A stretch of 64,000 nucleotides of DNA. Origin: Bacteroides nordii WAL 11050 = JCM 12987. Lineage in GTDB: Bacteria > Bacteroidota > Bacteroidia > Bacteroidales > Bacteroidaceae. This document shows, one piece after another, positions 8,225 through 18,290 of the stretch. The position numbers and the translations under genes were made by a program. Location: the NCBI GenBank assembly GCA_000613465.1, contig BAJA01000004.1, positions 163,208 through 227,207 of the forward strand, in the 5' to 3' direction. The notes beneath the pieces were generated by a model, which saw nothing but the letters and a program-made list of their open reading frames with translations, did no database searches and had not been told where the DNA came from. Numbering within the stretch: position 1 is the first letter of the stretch; each line of letters opens with the position of its first letter.

Positions 8225-9067
8225 ATGAAAACGAACTATGAAATTCGCTATGCTGCGCATCCTGAAGATGCAAAAAGCTATGACACCAAGAGAATCCGTC
8301 GTGATTTTCTGATTGAAAAAGTATTTTCGGCAAACGAAGTAAATATGGTGTATTCCATGTATGACCGTATGGTAGTAGGTGGTGCAATGCCGGTAGGAGA
8401 GGTGCTGAAGCTTGAAGCTATCGATCCGTTGAAGGCTCCTTATTTCCTTACTCGTCGTGAAATGGGTATTTTCAATGTCGGTGGTCCTGGTGTGGTAAAA
8501 GCTGGCGATGCTGTATTTGAACTCGATTATAAAGAAGCACTTTACTTAGGCTCAGGAGATCGTGAAGTGACTTTTGAAAGTAAAGACGAAAAGAATCCTG
8601 CTAAGTTCTATTTTAACTCGCTGACTGCTCACCGTAACTATCCTGATAAGAAAGTGACAAAGAAGGATGCAGTGGTGGCTGAAATGGGTTCACTGGAAGG
8701 ATCTAACCATAGAAATATAAACAAAATGCTGGTAAATCAGGTATTACCTACTTGCCAGTTGCAGATGGGTATGACGGAATTGGCTCCGGGAAGTGTTTGG
8801 AATACAATGCCGGCACACGTTCACAGCCGTCGTATGGAAGCTTATTTCTACTTCGAAGTGCCCGAAGAACATGCTGTATGTCACTTTATGGGTGAAGTAG
8901 ATGAGACACGTCACGTATGGATGAAAGGCGATCAGGCTGTATTATCTCCTGAATGGTCTATTCACTCGGCTGCTGCTACTCATAACTATACCTTTATCTG
9001 GGGTATGGGAGGCGAAAATCTGGATTATGGAGATCAGGATTTCTCACTGATTACAGATCTTAAATAA
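8225..9067 (+). CDS. kduI: 5-dehydro-4-deoxy-D-glucuronate isomerase
   Basis: KduI isomerises 4-deoxy-L-threo-5-hexosulose uronate to 3-deoxy-D-glycero-2,5-hexodiulosonate, the step after unsaturated uronate release from pectin or glycosaminoglycans. The 280-residue length is typical. The zinc site of the family is complete: H198, H200 and E205 in AHVHSRRMEAYFYF and H247 in EWSIHSAA. A good RBS-like AAGG precedes the ATG. The upstream gap contains a -7-like TATTTTTG (8151-8158) but no well-spaced -33 box. The kduD gene follows at 140 bp and a DUF4861 lipoprotein after that, forming a uronate-catabolism cluster. Confidence 0.95.
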   Translation: MKTNYEIRYAAHPEDAKSYDTKRIRRDFLIEKVFSANEVNMVYSMYDRMVVGGAMPVGEVLKLEAIDPLKAPYFLTRREMGIFNVGGPGVVKAGDAVFELDYKEALYLGSGDREVTFESKDEKNPAKFYFNSLTAHRNYPDKKVTKKDAVVAEMGSLEGSNHRNINKMLVNQVLPTCQLQMGMTELAPGSVWNTMPAHVHSRRMEAYFYFEVPEEHAVCHFMGEVDETRHVWMKGDQAVLSPEWSIHSAAATHNYTFIWGMGGENLDYGDQDFSLITDLK

Positions 9068-9207
9068 TGAGGCATGCGCTGAATATGCCCTGTGTCAATT
9101 TAAGAAACGACTTAATAAGAACAATTAATTAATAACCTTCGTGCTACATGTGTGAATAAGTGCTTTCATTGGCACTCTGTACATTGGCACATTAATAAAT
9201 TATTATA

Positions 9208-10002
9208 ATGGTAAACTTTTCATTAGAAGGTAAAGTTGCACTTGTTACTGGTGCATCTTACGGAATCGGTTTTGCTTTGGCTACTGCTTTTGCTCAGGCA
9301 GGTGCAAAAATCGTGTTCAACGATATCAAACAGGAACTGGTAGACAAAGGTATTGCTGCTTACAAGGCTGAAGGTATTGAAGCTAAAGGTTATGTATGCG
9401 ATGTAACCAACGAAGAGCAGGTGAACGCTATGGTTGCTCAGATTGAGAAAGAAGTAGGCGTTATCGATATTTTGGTTAACAATGCAGGTATCATTAAGCG
9501 TATCCCGATGCACGAAATGTCGGCAGCTGAATTCCGTCAGGTAATTGATGTAGACTTGAATGCTCCGTTTATTGTGTCTAAGGCTGTTATCCCTTCTATG
9601 ATTAAAAAAGGTCACGGTAAGATCATCAATATCTGTTCTATGATGAGTGAACTGGGTCGTGAAACAGTATCTGCTTATGCTGCTGCTAAGGGTGGTTTGA
9701 AGATGCTTACTAGGAACATTGCTTCTGAATATGGTGAATTCAATATCCAGTGTAATGGTATCGGCCCGGGTTATATTGCTACTCCGCAGACAGCTCCGTT
9801 GCGTGAGATCCAACCGGATGGTTCACGTCACCCATTTGATTCATTTATCATTGCTAAGACTCCGGCTGCCCGTTGGGGAACTCCGGAAGATCTGGCAGGA
9901 CCTGCAGTGTTCCTGGCTTCAGATGCTTCTGACTTTGTAAACGGACACGTATTATACGTTGACGGTGGTATCTTGGCGTATATCGGAAAACAACCGAAAT
10001 AA
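9208..10002 (+). CDS. kduD: SDR dehydrogenase, probable 2-dehydro-3-deoxy-D-gluconate 5-dehydrogenase
   Basis: A 264-residue short-chain dehydrogenase with a Rossmann glycine motif TGASYGIG (14-21), NNAG (91-94) and the catalytic Ser144, Tyr157, Lys161 (YAAAK). Beside kduI the likely reaction is reduction of 3-deoxy-D-glycero-2,5-hexodiulosonate to 2-keto-3-deoxygluconate. Closely related enzymes are labelled gluconate 5-dehydrogenase, and sequence alone does not separate the two. The C-terminus has the usual GHVLYVDGG. Confidence 0.88.
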   Translation: MVNFSLEGKVALVTGASYGIGFALATAFAQAGAKIVFNDIKQELVDKGIAAYKAEGIEAKGYVCDVTNEEQVNAMVAQIEKEVGVIDILVNNAGIIKRIPMHEMSAAEFRQVIDVDLNAPFIVSKAVIPSMIKKGHGKIINICSMMSELGRETVSAYAAAKGGLKMLTRNIASEYGEFNIQCNGIGPGYIATPQTAPLREIQPDGSRHPFDSFIIAKTPAARWGTPEDLAGPAVFLASDASDFVNGHVLYVDGGILAYIGKQPK

Positions 10003-10028
10003 GAGATAAAATACAGTTATGCTGTAGG

Positions 10029-10053
10029 GCGGAGGAATACTCCGCTTTCGGGT
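10029..10053 (+). terminator. Possible terminator or attenuator between kduD and DUF4861 gene
   Basis: GCGGAG (10029-10034) and CTCCGC (10040-10045) form a short GC-rich hairpin followed by TTTCGGGTTTT. The interrupted T-run makes partial read-through plausible. Confidence 0.45.
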
Positions 10054-10079
10054 TTTATTATCAAACTAACGACAAAAAG

Positions 10080-11321
10080 ATGAAAAAGTTATTTTTCTTT
10101 ATTGCAATTGCTCTTGTATGCTTTGCTTGTACTGAGAGCAAGACGGTTACTGTTACAGTAACAAATCCCACCGCTATGGAACGTGCCGGTGAAATGGTAG
10201 AGGTATCCATGGGTGATGTCTCTTCTAAACTGCAATTGGCTGACACTGCTCAGATTGTTGTGCTTGATGCTGATGGTCAGCAGGTGCCTTATCAGATTAC
10301 TTATGATGAGAAAGTAATTTTCCCAGCTACCGTAAAAGCTAACGGAACAGCGGCTTATACTATTCAGGCCGGTACTCCTGCTGTATTTGATACAAAGGCT
10401 TGCGGACGACACTATCCTGAACGTGTAGATGACGTGGCATGGGAAAATGACCTGGTTGCTTTCCGTACTTACGGCCCTGCTTTGCAGGCAACTGGTGAGC
10501 GTGCTTTCGGTTATGATATCTGGACTAAATACAATACAACAGAGCCGGTGGTAGAAGCTCGTTATGCAAGTGAGTTGAATCCGGAAACAAAAGCTAAAAT
10601 TGCTGAATTGAAAAAGACAGATCCTAAAGCAGCAAGTGAGCTTTATCGTTCTGTATCTTATCATGTAGATCATGGTAACGGCCTGGATTGCTATAAAGTA
10701 GGTCCTACGCTTGGAGGAGGTACGGCTGCTTTGATGTCGGGTGATTCGATTATCTATCCGTATTGCTATGCAACACAGGAAATACTTGACAATGGTCCGT
10801 TGCGTTTCACAGTGAAACTGGTGTATAACCCGCTGACAGTAAAGGATAATTCTGACGTTATAGAGACTCGTCTGATCTCTTTGGATGCTGGCTCACATAT
10901 GAACAAGACTGTTGTTGCTTACAGTAATCTGAAAGAAACAATGCCTGTTGCTACCGGTATTGTTCTTCACGAACCGGACGGTGCCGTTGTGACAGATGCT
11001 GCCAATGGTTATATTACTTATGTGGATCCGACGGATAATGTGAACAATAATAACGGAAAGATTTTTGTGGGTGCTGCTTTCCCTGCTACAGTGAAAGACG
11101 CCAAAGTGGTTCTTTTCCCTGAAAAAGAGAAGAAAGAATTGCGTGGTGGTGCAGATGGTCATGTACTGGCTGTCAGTGACTATGAACCGGGCTCTGAATA
11201 TACTTATTATTGGGGTTCTGCATGGGATAAGGCTGATATCAAGACTGCCGATGCATGGAATGAATATGTAGCTGCATTTGCACAGAAATTGCGTGCTCCG
11301 CTGACTGTAACAGTACAGTAA
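10080..11321 (+). CDS. DUF4861 family lipoprotein
   Basis: A 413-residue secreted protein with a lipoprotein signal peptide (MKKLFFFIAIALVCFAC, lipidation Cys17) and therefore probably membrane-anchored. It has an N-terminal beta-sandwich-like region (VTVTVTNPTAMERAGE) and a long beta-rich body with conserved RAFGYDIWTKYNTTEPVVEA and YVDPTDNVNNNNGKIFVG, which I read as DUF4861. Members of this family are often found next to uronate-metabolism genes, and here it follows kduI-kduD. No enzymatic activity can be assigned; a role in oligouronide handling is inferred from context only. Confidence 0.75.
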   Translation: MKKLFFFIAIALVCFACTESKTVTVTVTNPTAMERAGEMVEVSMGDVSSKLQLADTAQIVVLDADGQQVPYQITYDEKVIFPATVKANGTAAYTIQAGTPAVFDTKACGRHYPERVDDVAWENDLVAFRTYGPALQATGERAFGYDIWTKYNTTEPVVEARYASELNPETKAKIAELKKTDPKAASELYRSVSYHVDHGNGLDCYKVGPTLGGGTAALMSGDSIIYPYCYATQEILDNGPLRFTVKLVYNPLTVKDNSDVIETRLISLDAGSHMNKTVVAYSNLKETMPVATGIVLHEPDGAVVTDAANGYITYVDPTDNVNNNNGKIFVGAAFPATVKDAKVVLFPEKEKKELRGGADGHVLAVSDYEPGSEYTYYWGSAWDKADIKTADAWNEYVAAFAQKLRAPLTVTVQ

Positions 11322-11331
11322 TTATTTAAAG

Positions 11332-11415
11332 GGAAGAAGGGAGAATGGAGAGGGGAGAAGTGCTATGCAGCGTAATAGCGCAGCTCCTTCTCCCCTCTCC
11401 ATTCTCCCTTCTTCC
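11332..11415. terminator. Large perfect inverted repeat between convergent genes
   Basis: A 29-bp perfect inverted repeat (11332-11360 and 11387-11415, purine-rich on one arm) with a further inner pairing GCTAT/ATAGC. It lies between the DUF4861 gene (plus) and the sulfatase (minus) and probably stops transcription from both sides. No long T-run follows. Confidence 0.6.
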
Positions 11416-11435
11416 TTCTCTTAACTCCCCTCTCT

Positions 11436-13005
11436 TTAATCATCCTGCATAATGCCTTTTATCTGTTCCCATTTGTTGGTCGCATCGTTTTTCTGAACTG
11501 CTCCCGGGGTACTTCTTCCGTCTTGTATATACTTCTGTAACAGCTGTTTTAATTCTTGTACTACCTCCGGATGTTCTTGATATACATTGTTTTTCTCTCC
11601 CGGATCTTGTTTCATATTGTAGAGTTGAATAGGAGGCAGTGTAGCAATGACTTCTTTGTCTACATTTGGTTTCGGGTAGCTCCAACCTCCTGAACTGGGT
11701 GAACAAAGTAGTTTCCATTCGCCTTTGCGTATGGCAAACTCACCACGGATGGAATGGTGTACAACGGCTTCCCGGATTGTTTGGGGATAACCGGGATTCT
11801 CGATCAATGGCAAAATGTTGTAACTATCTTCTGCCTCATTCTCTTTTATCTGATATTGGTTCAGTGCTGCGAACGTTGCATAAAAGTCGTTTAGGCAGAC
11901 CGTTTGGTTGCATTTGCCTTTTCCGGCTCTTTGGGGCCATTCTACGATGGTAGGGACACGGTGTCCTCCGTCGAAAAGATCGGCTTTCATACCTCTCCAT
12001 ATGTAATTGGCACGATGTCCTTTCTGTGCCATCTTGTCAATACCTCCGGCCGGTGAGCAACCATTGTCTGTGGTAAATATTAGGATGGTATTTTCTGAGA
12101 TATTATTGTCTTTGAGCGCTTTTCGGATCTGTCCTACCACATCATCTACCATTAGCACAAAGTCTCCATAATCTCCTAATCCGGTTTTCCCTTTAAATCT
12201 TTCGTCCGGAAGGATAGGGGTGTGTGGTGCAGGAAGAGGCAGATACAGGAAGAACGGTTGCTTGTTTTGGGCGTGTTGATTTACATAGTCTACGGCCCGG
12301 CGGGTAAGGTTGGGCAAGCACTCCTGATGTGAGAAGTCGGAACCTATGGCACCTGCCCGCCACATGGCATATCCTCCCGACTTGGCGATGGTTTGTATCT
12401 GAGTGGTAGTAGGCTGGCTATTTTCTACATAGACATAAGGAGCCATGTCTAATGAACCACAGAAGCCGTAGAAATAATCAAATCCTAAATCGGCAGGCCC
12501 GTTAGTGATGGGTTTACTATAATCCACATCTTCCTCTGCCAGTGCATTGGCATTTGGCTTTTCGTGTCCGGCTTTCGTACCCCAGTTCCAACCTAAGTGC
12601 CACTTTCCGATGCAGGCTGTGGTATATCCGTTTTGTTTTAGCATAGAGGCCATTGTGCTTCGCGTAGTAGGGATAATGGGGCGTGAATATCCATATAATA
12701 CACCGCTTTTAAGGCTCGAACGCCAGTTATATCTTCCGGTGATAATCCCATAGCGGGTAGGCGTACTGACGGACGAGCAGGAGTGAGCATCGGTAAAAGA
12801 GACTCCGTTATCGGCCATTTCATCCAGGTTCCGGGTAGTAATGCCGGAATGTTCATTGAATGCCGAGACATCGCCATAGCCATATCATCTGCAAGGATGA
12901 AAATGATATTGGGGGATTTGTTGGCCGGGAGTTGTTTTGTGCCTGTAGGTGCTGGCAGAAGCATAGGGGAACTGATAAGAATCCAAGATAAGTCATTGTC
13001 TTCAT
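11436..13005 (-). CDS. Arylsulfatase-family sulfatase, frameshifted twice as read
   Basis: Formylglycine-dependent sulfatase of the S1 family, about 520 residues once joined, with a signal peptide (MKTMTYLGFLSVPLCFCQ...) from ATG 13005. The sequence changes frame in a C-run at 12911-12915, then again at 12880, where the metal-binding DDMGYGDV motif reads correctly only if one base is restored. Downstream the frame is intact: SCSSVSTPTRYGIITGRY holds a serine-type S-x-P-x-R formylglycine site, and IFTTDNGCSP, HRANYIWRGMKADLFDGG and QTVCLNDFYATFAAL fit the family. It would desulfate host or algal glycans in the periplasm. Both breaks look like one-base deletions. It converges on the uronate cluster, so sulfated glycosaminoglycan use is plausible. 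Confidence 0.85.
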
Positions 13006-13111
13006 GATACGTTGTTTTTAGGATTAAAGCAGGTTTTAAAAGTACGGCTTCTGTTTGGCATTCTATGTTTACATTTTCTCAGATACTGTTAATCCCGTCT
13101 CATGTTTATGT

Positions 13112-14080
13112 TTACACGTCTGGCAATGTTTGTACTTCGTCTTTGTCGTTACTCTCTACTTGATGTATGTTTCGCATTAAGCCTGTGTACTTGGCTCTTT
13201 TTACCGCACTTCCTTTAAAGATCATTCTGTATTGTTCTTCTGTCAGTGCATGCCAGTTCTTTTTTTCCATCTGCATGAAGGCGTCAGTGGGTTGCAATTC
13301 CGGTGTCTGGCAGGGAGTGGAAAATCTGTTCCAGGGACAGGCTTTCTGGCATTCGTCGCAGCCATATATCTTATTGCCCATTTTTTTGCCTTCTGCGGGC
13401 GGAATAGCTTCCCGGTGCTCAATGGTAAGATAAGACAGGCAACGGCCTGAATTGAGCAAAAAAGGGGCTTCCAGCGCTTTTGTCGGACAGGCATCAAGAC
13501 ACCGGGTACAGTTTCCGCAGCGGCTTGTTAACGGTTGGTCGTATTCGTCTGCTTCTGCACTGAGAAATATTTCTCCTAAAAAGAAGCAGGAACCGGCATG
13601 CGGAATAATAAGCTGGGTATTTTTACCTATCCAACCCAATCCGGCACGCCATGCCCAGTAACGCTCTAATACGGGAGCTGTATCGCAGAATATACGGCTT
13701 TGTAAGGGTAGGGGAGAGTGTGCGGAGATATATTCCTGTAAGGCGGTCAGCCGGGCTTTCATGATATCGTGGTAATCTTTGCCGTATGCATACCAGGCAA
13801 ACTGATACTGGTCTTCTCGTAAGAATCGGGAAGGGTAATAGTTGAGGGCTACGGATACAATGCTACGTGTTCCTTCTACTAGTAAACGGGGATCGAGGCG
13901 CTTTTCGAGGTGATTGCCCATGTAATTCATTCCTGCTTGCATGCCGTGCGAATGCCAGTGGCAAAAGGCATTGGAAACGGTTTTGTTTACCGCTTCTGCC
14001 GGTGCCACCCCACAAGCAGAAAAGCCGAGGCGCAGAGCTTCGGCTTTTATTTGTTTAGCAGAAAGAATAACTTCTCCCAT
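13112..14080 (-). CDS. queG: Epoxyqueuosine reductase
   Basis: QueG reduces epoxyqueuosine to queuosine at the wobble base of GUN-anticodon tRNAs using cobalamin and two [4Fe-4S] clusters. Both ferredoxin-like cysteine sets are present: CGNCTRCLDACPTKAL and YGCDECQKACPWNRF. The N-terminal cobalamin-binding part includes LDPRLLVEGTRSIVSVALNY and the catalytic-Asp region CDTAPVLERYWAWRAGLGWI. The 322-residue length is typical. The deacetylase gene lies 19 bp upstream, so queG is likely cotranscribed with it. Confidence 0.95.
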   Translation of the reverse strand: MGEVILSAKQIKAEALRLGFSACGVAPAEAVNKTVSNAFCHWHSHGMQAGMNYMGNHLEKRLDPRLLVEGTRSIVSVALNYYPSRFLREDQYQFAWYAYGKDYHDIMKARLTALQEYISAHSPLPLQSRIFCDTAPVLERYWAWRAGLGWIGKNTQLIIPHAGSCFFLGEIFLSAEADEYDQPLTSRCGNCTRCLDACPTKALEAPFLLNSGRCLSYLTIEHREAIPPAEGKKMGNKIYGCDECQKACPWNRFSTPCQTPELQPTDAFMQMEKKNWHALTEEQYRMIFKGSAVKRAKYTGLMRNIHQVESNDKDEVQTLPDV

Positions 14081-14099
14081 CCTGTCTTTTTATTTTTCG

Positions 14100-14753
14100 T
14101 TACCTGTCCGCTTGCCGAACCTCCCCATGCGGGAAGTGTGGAAGCATCTTGAATTCGTAGCCTTGTTCTTTCATAAACTCGATGGCACGCGGCAAAGCGT
14201 ACTGAAGGTTTCCGTTATTCCAGGATTTCAGCGAATCGTGAAACGTGATGATAGAACCATTCCGTACATAGCGTTTTACGTTTGCCAACACCTGTTCGGG
14301 ACGCATTTTCTTACTATAGTCACGTGTTACCAGATCCCACATGATAATGCTGTAGTACTGTTTCAGCGCGTGATATTGCTTGAATCCCATGTGTCCGTGT
14401 GGCGGGCGGAAAAGATCGGTCTTCATCTCTTGATTCGCACGATCCGTATTTTCCAGATAATCATTAGCAGAGTACTCGAATCCACGGATGTGATTGAAGG
14501 TGTGGTTACCGATCCGGTGTCCGTGTTCAATCACCATCCGGAAAATATCCGGATACTTCCGTACATTGTCGCCTACCATAAAGAAAGTGGCTTTGATCTC
14601 ATACTGATCTAACAGATCTAATACCCAGGGCGTTACTTCCGGAATAGGCCCGTCATCGAAAGTCAGGTAAACTGCTTTTTCGTCAGGGTTCATCCGGAAG
14701 ATAGCTTTCGGGTATAAAATGCGGAAAAACCACGGTGGTTGCTCTATAAACAT
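14100..14753 (-). CDS. Polysaccharide deacetylase (NodB homology) family protein
   Basis: Carbohydrate esterase family 4-type enzyme of 217 residues. The catalytic Asp and metal-binding Asp lie in TFDDGP (31-36), the metal ligands in IGNHTFNH (81-88, His84 and His88), and motif 3 is RPPHGH. Such enzymes remove N-acetyl groups from peptidoglycan or other polysaccharides. No obvious signal peptide is present; the N-terminus FIEQPPWFFRILYPKAIFR is amphipathic. It lies 4 bp after the DUF2723 gene and upstream of queG in one leftward operon. Confidence 0.9.
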   Translation of the reverse strand: MFIEQPPWFFRILYPKAIFRMNPDEKAVYLTFDDGPIPEVTPWVLDLLDQYEIKATFFMVGDNVRKYPDIFRMVIEHGHRIGNHTFNHIRGFEYSANDYLENTDRANQEMKTDLFRPPHGHMGFKQYHALKQYYSIIMWDLVTRDYSKKMRPEQVLANVKRYVRNGSIITFHDSLKSWNNGNLQYALPRAIEFMKEQGYEFKMLPHFPHGEVRQADR

Positions 14754-14757
14754 CTTT

Positions 14758-17700
14758 CTATCTCGTTCCTTTTACACGGGAGACGTACATGCCGTACAGT
14801 TCGTCCAGTTTGCCGGAATAGTTTTCTGACAGTTTCGATTTATATTTCTCCATGAGTTTCAGCTCTTCATTCAGTAAGGCTATGTGATACTCGAATTCCC
14901 GGGTTGATACGAAGAATTGTGAGTCGTCCAGGCTGAGATACCAGGTCATGTATTCAAGTGCCTTATTGGCCAATGCATCCATAATTTTGTCTGCTTTCTC
15001 GGTTTGTCCCAGCTGATAGTAGGCTTCCGCCATTTGTACGGCGCCGTTCTGCCAGTCATAAGGTACGTTGTAAGCAGGAATCATCTTCTCGGCATAATCC
15101 AAAGCAGCGAGGGCTTTGTCTTTTTGACCTTCCTTCATCAGCTGTTCGATGAGCTGCGCGAAAACACGGCGGTGTGTATAGCACATGCGCATCACATTTT
15201 CATCGATATAGATGCCTGGCTTGTCGATACCACCAAATTTAAACTTATTCATCAGGTTGTCGTACATCTTCTCGCTGTCAATCGTTGCCCCCAATTTCTT
15301 GGTTTCAAACGGTGTGAAGCGAGAGGCGAGTCCTTCCTGAACGAAATGCTTGTCCATACCTAACTGATTTTCTCTGCCTACGGTGATAGCCATATACATA
15401 GGACGTTCCCAGTTGGCATTTGCCAGCATCTCAAGCATCATCAGTTCACTCTTATAGAGGGCACGTTTCGGGTTTCCATTGTCATCTCTCAGCAGAATAT
15501 TCATATGATCGGGGATAGAGTCGCCCAAAGCTTCCGGAATCTTCATGCCACTGCGGCGTATCGCTTCTTTATCAATCTTGATGACGATACTGTCTGTCGG
15601 GATGACATGCAGGCCCTCTTTGTCTGAACGTACCCAGTATTTAAGGATATTCTTCAGTTCATACGGATCTTCACCGAATTCGTTGTGGATATTTTGCAAT
15701 GCTTCCGGGTTACCGCTACTGTCTGCCTGTGCGTAAAGAGCGTCGATTGTCTTTTTAATCTCTGGGCGTATCTGTATGTATTCGTTTGTTCCTTCTACGT
15801 ATTCAACACGGTCCCAGGTGATCGGCAGTGACGGAGAGTCATAAGCAGGGCGTTTCATCTGGTCAATATACCAGTCTGTTTGCAGATAACTCAGGTTACA
15901 GGTGCGGGCATCTGTACGGAAACCTTCTGTCTCCTGGTTGTACCACAGAGGGAATGTATCGTTGTCACCATTGGTGAAGATGATCGGATTTCCGCTTTCC
16001 TGCAAGGACATCAGGTAGTTTTGTCCGAAGTCACGGGCTACATAGCGTCCTGAACGGTCGTGGTCATCCCAGGTCTGGCCTGCCATCTGAATGGGTACCA
16101 GCAGGCAGAGTGCAGAGACAAGAATAGCAGCCGGTAATTCTTGCATCTTGGTATAGTCGCGCAGCAGTTTGATGATACCTGCTACACCCATACCGACCCA
16201 GATAGCGAACGCGTAGAACGAACCGGCATAAGCATAGTCACGTTCGCGGGGCTGGCTGGGAGTTTGGTTGAGGTAGAGCACAATGGCAATACCTGTCATG
16301 AAGAACAGGAAGAATACTACCCAGAATTGTTGTACGCCTTTCTGACCGCAGTATGCCTGCCAGAATAGTCCGATAAGACCTAATAACAGGGGCAGGCAGT
16401 AGAATACATTGTGTCCTTTATTGTCTTTCAGTTCCTGCGGAAGCAAGCTTTGATCGCCTACCAACCAGTTGTCGATGAAAGGAATACCTGTAATCCAGTT
16501 GCCATGTTCTATTTCGCCGCTACCCTGGATGTCGTTCTGGCGTCCGGCAAAGTTCCACATAAAGTAACGCCAGTACATGAAGTTGAGCTGGTAGCGGAAG
16601 AAGAACTTGATATTTTCCCACTGTGTGGGGATATTGACCATAATTGCGTTGCCGCATTCATCGTAGGGCACGTCATATCCTTTGATGTCTACCCAGCCTT
16701 TGTACTGCGGAATATGTGCACTGCTATACATACGCGGGAAGAGCATGTTCTGTGCATATTGATATTCTACACGTCCCGGTACTTCAACATACGAATCTTT
16801 TTCGTCCGGCGATGTTTTTTCTTTGCGAATGTATTTGGTTGTGCTGTTTGCCTCTACAGGGATGCAGTATCCGTCTTTCACTTCCAGGGCCACCTTTGAA
16901 GAGTAAGCTTGTCCGTAGAATAACGGGCGTGTACCATACTGTTCACGTCCTAAATATTCGCCCAGCGTGAAGATATCTTCCGGAGAGTTCTGGTCCATCG
17001 GAGTATTGGCTGTAGAACGGATTACGATAAGCGCATACGAGGAGTATCCTACCATGATCATCATTGTGCAGAGCAGTGCGGTGTTCATACTGCGGGCCGA
17101 AATCTGGTATTTCTTATTGAGGTTTTTAGCAAACAGATAGAGTCCTAATGCGGCAAGTACGATAATGCCGATGATAACACTGCTCACTCCGTGTCCGTAG
17201 AACGGAATTCCTAACAGGGCAATAGTCAACATGAAAGAGATATTCATACGTGCACGGCTGGTTTCGGTATAGCTTTCATATACTCCCCAGATAATGCTGG
17301 CGGCAAGTATGATGATATAAACAATGACGCCGGTATTGAATGGCAAGCCCATGCTGTTGACGAAAAGCAACTCGAACCATCCGCCTACTTTTACTACGCC
17401 TGGCACGATACCGTAAAGCACGATTCCTACCAACACCATAGAAGCGAAAAGAGCTAACAGAGAGCCTTTTGCATTGGCATTGGGAACTTTCTTATAGTAA
17501 TATACCAGTACGATAGCAGGCAGACAGAGCAGGTTCAGCAGATGGACGCCGATACTCAATCCGGTCAGATAAGCGATGAGAATGATCCAACGGTCGCTAT
17601 GCGGTTCGTCGGCTACATCTTCCCACTTCAGAATAAGCCAGAATACAACGGCTGTGAACAGGGAAGAATAGGCATAAACCTCCCCTTCTACGGCGCTGAA

Positions 17701-18114
17701 CCAGAAAGTGTCACTGAATGTATATACCAATGCACCAACAAGGCCACTACCCATGATGGTAACTAACTGGCCGGTGGTAATATTGTTTTCGTCTTTGATA
17801 ATCAGCTTACGTACCAGATGGGTGATACTCCAGAAAAGGAACAGGATACAGGCTCCACTCATCAGGGCACTCATGTAATTTACCATTTTGGCTACAGTGG
17901 TAGCATCTGAAGCAAACTGTGAGAACAGATTGGCTGTCAGCATGAAGAAAGGGGCGCCGGGCGGATGTCCGACCTCCAGTTTATAGCCGGTAGTAATGAA
18001 CTCGGGACAATCCCAGAAACTGGCTGTCGGTTCTATTGTCATGCAATAGACCGTGGCAGCAATAATGAAAGTAAGCCAACCGATTAGGTTGTTTACGGTT
18101 TTGTACTGTTTCAT
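14758..18114 (-). CDS. DUF2723 family membrane protein (putative glycosyltransferase GT117-like)
   Basis: A 1118-residue protein with an N-terminal half of about 10-12 membrane segments (NLIGWLTFIIAATVYCM, then EPTASFWDCPEFITTGYKLE) and a large soluble C-terminal half ending in TPR-like helices (KALAALDYAEKMIP, QLGQTEKADKIMDALANKAL). The conserved early motif FWDCPEF and GHPPGAPFF (about 34-58) resemble the luminal Asp/Glu motif of PMT-type glycosyltransferases. DUF2723 proteins are conserved in Bacteroidetes, where they are proposed or shown to O-mannosylate exported proteins; specificity here is inferred. A -7-like box on the minus strand lies at 18156-18163. Confidence 0.88.
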   Translation of the reverse strand: MKQYKTVNNLIGWLTFIIAATVYCMTIEPTASFWDCPEFITTGYKLEVGHPPGAPFFMLTANLFSQFASDATTVAKMVNYMSALMSGACILFLFWSITHLVRKLIIKDENNITTGQLVTIMGSGLVGALVYTFSDTFWFSAVEGEVYAYSSLFTAVVFWLILKWEDVADEPHSDRWIILIAYLTGLSIGVHLLNLLCLPAIVLVYYYKKVPNANAKGSLLALFASMVLVGIVLYGIVPGVVKVGGWFELLFVNSMGLPFNTGVIVYIIILAASIIWGVYESYTETSRARMNISFMLTIALLGIPFYGHGVSSVIIGIIVLAALGLYLFAKNLNKKYQISARSMNTALLCTMMIMVGYSSYALIVIRSTANTPMDQNSPEDIFTLGEYLGREQYGTRPLFYGQAYSSKVALEVKDGYCIPVEANSTTKYIRKEKTSPDEKDSYVEVPGRVEYQYAQNMLFPRMYSSAHIPQYKGWVDIKGYDVPYDECGNAIMVNIPTQWENIKFFFRYQLNFMYWRYFMWNFAGRQNDIQGSGEIEHGNWITGIPFIDNWLVGDQSLLPQELKDNKGHNVFYCLPLLLGLIGLFWQAYCGQKGVQQFWVVFFLFFMTGIAIVLYLNQTPSQPRERDYAYAGSFYAFAIWVGMGVAGIIKLLRDYTKMQELPAAILVSALCLLVPIQMAGQTWDDHDRSGRYVARDFGQNYLMSLQESGNPIIFTNGDNDTFPLWYNQETEGFRTDARTCNLSYLQTDWYIDQMKRPAYDSPSLPITWDRVEYVEGTNEYIQIRPEIKKTIDALYAQADSSGNPEALQNIHNEFGEDPYELKNILKYWVRSDKEGLHVIPTDSIVIKIDKEAIRRSGMKIPEALGDSIPDHMNILLRDDNGNPKRALYKSELMMLEMLANANWERPMYMAITVGRENQLGMDKHFVQEGLASRFTPFETKKLGATIDSEKMYDNLMNKFKFGGIDKPGIYIDENVMRMCYTHRRVFAQLIEQLMKEGQKDKALAALDYAEKMIPAYNVPYDWQNGAVQMAEAYYQLGQTEKADKIMDALANKALEYMTWYLSLDDSQFFVSTREFEYHIALLNEELKLMEKYKSKLSENYSGKLDELYGMYVSRVKGTR

Positions 18115-18222
18115 TAAGACGATAGATGTTTATTCATTAACATGTTAAGTGGGCGCAAAGATAATGATTTACGTGTACAATAGAAGTAAAAGTAATAATT
18201 ATTATAAGATTTTAGGAAGGGG

Positions 18223-18253
18223 ACAGGAGGTAAAGTAGTCTCCTGCCTCCTGT
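18223..18253 (-). terminator. Possible terminator downstream of higA
   Basis: An 8-bp inverted repeat ACAGGAGG (18223-18230) / CCTCCTGT (18246-18253) lies 38 bp past the higA stop. No T-run follows, so its efficiency is uncertain. Confidence 0.4.
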
Positions 18254-18290
18254 AGGACTGTTTTATGCAAAGTTCTGCCTGCGGTCGGAT

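Noticed and set aside
9223..9813. 196-codon minus-strand frame opposite kduD
   Set aside because: Shadow of a conserved dehydrogenase.
13941..14612. 223-codon plus-strand reading frame across the queG start and deacetylase
   Set aside because: Antisense to two well-supported genes, no promoter or motif.
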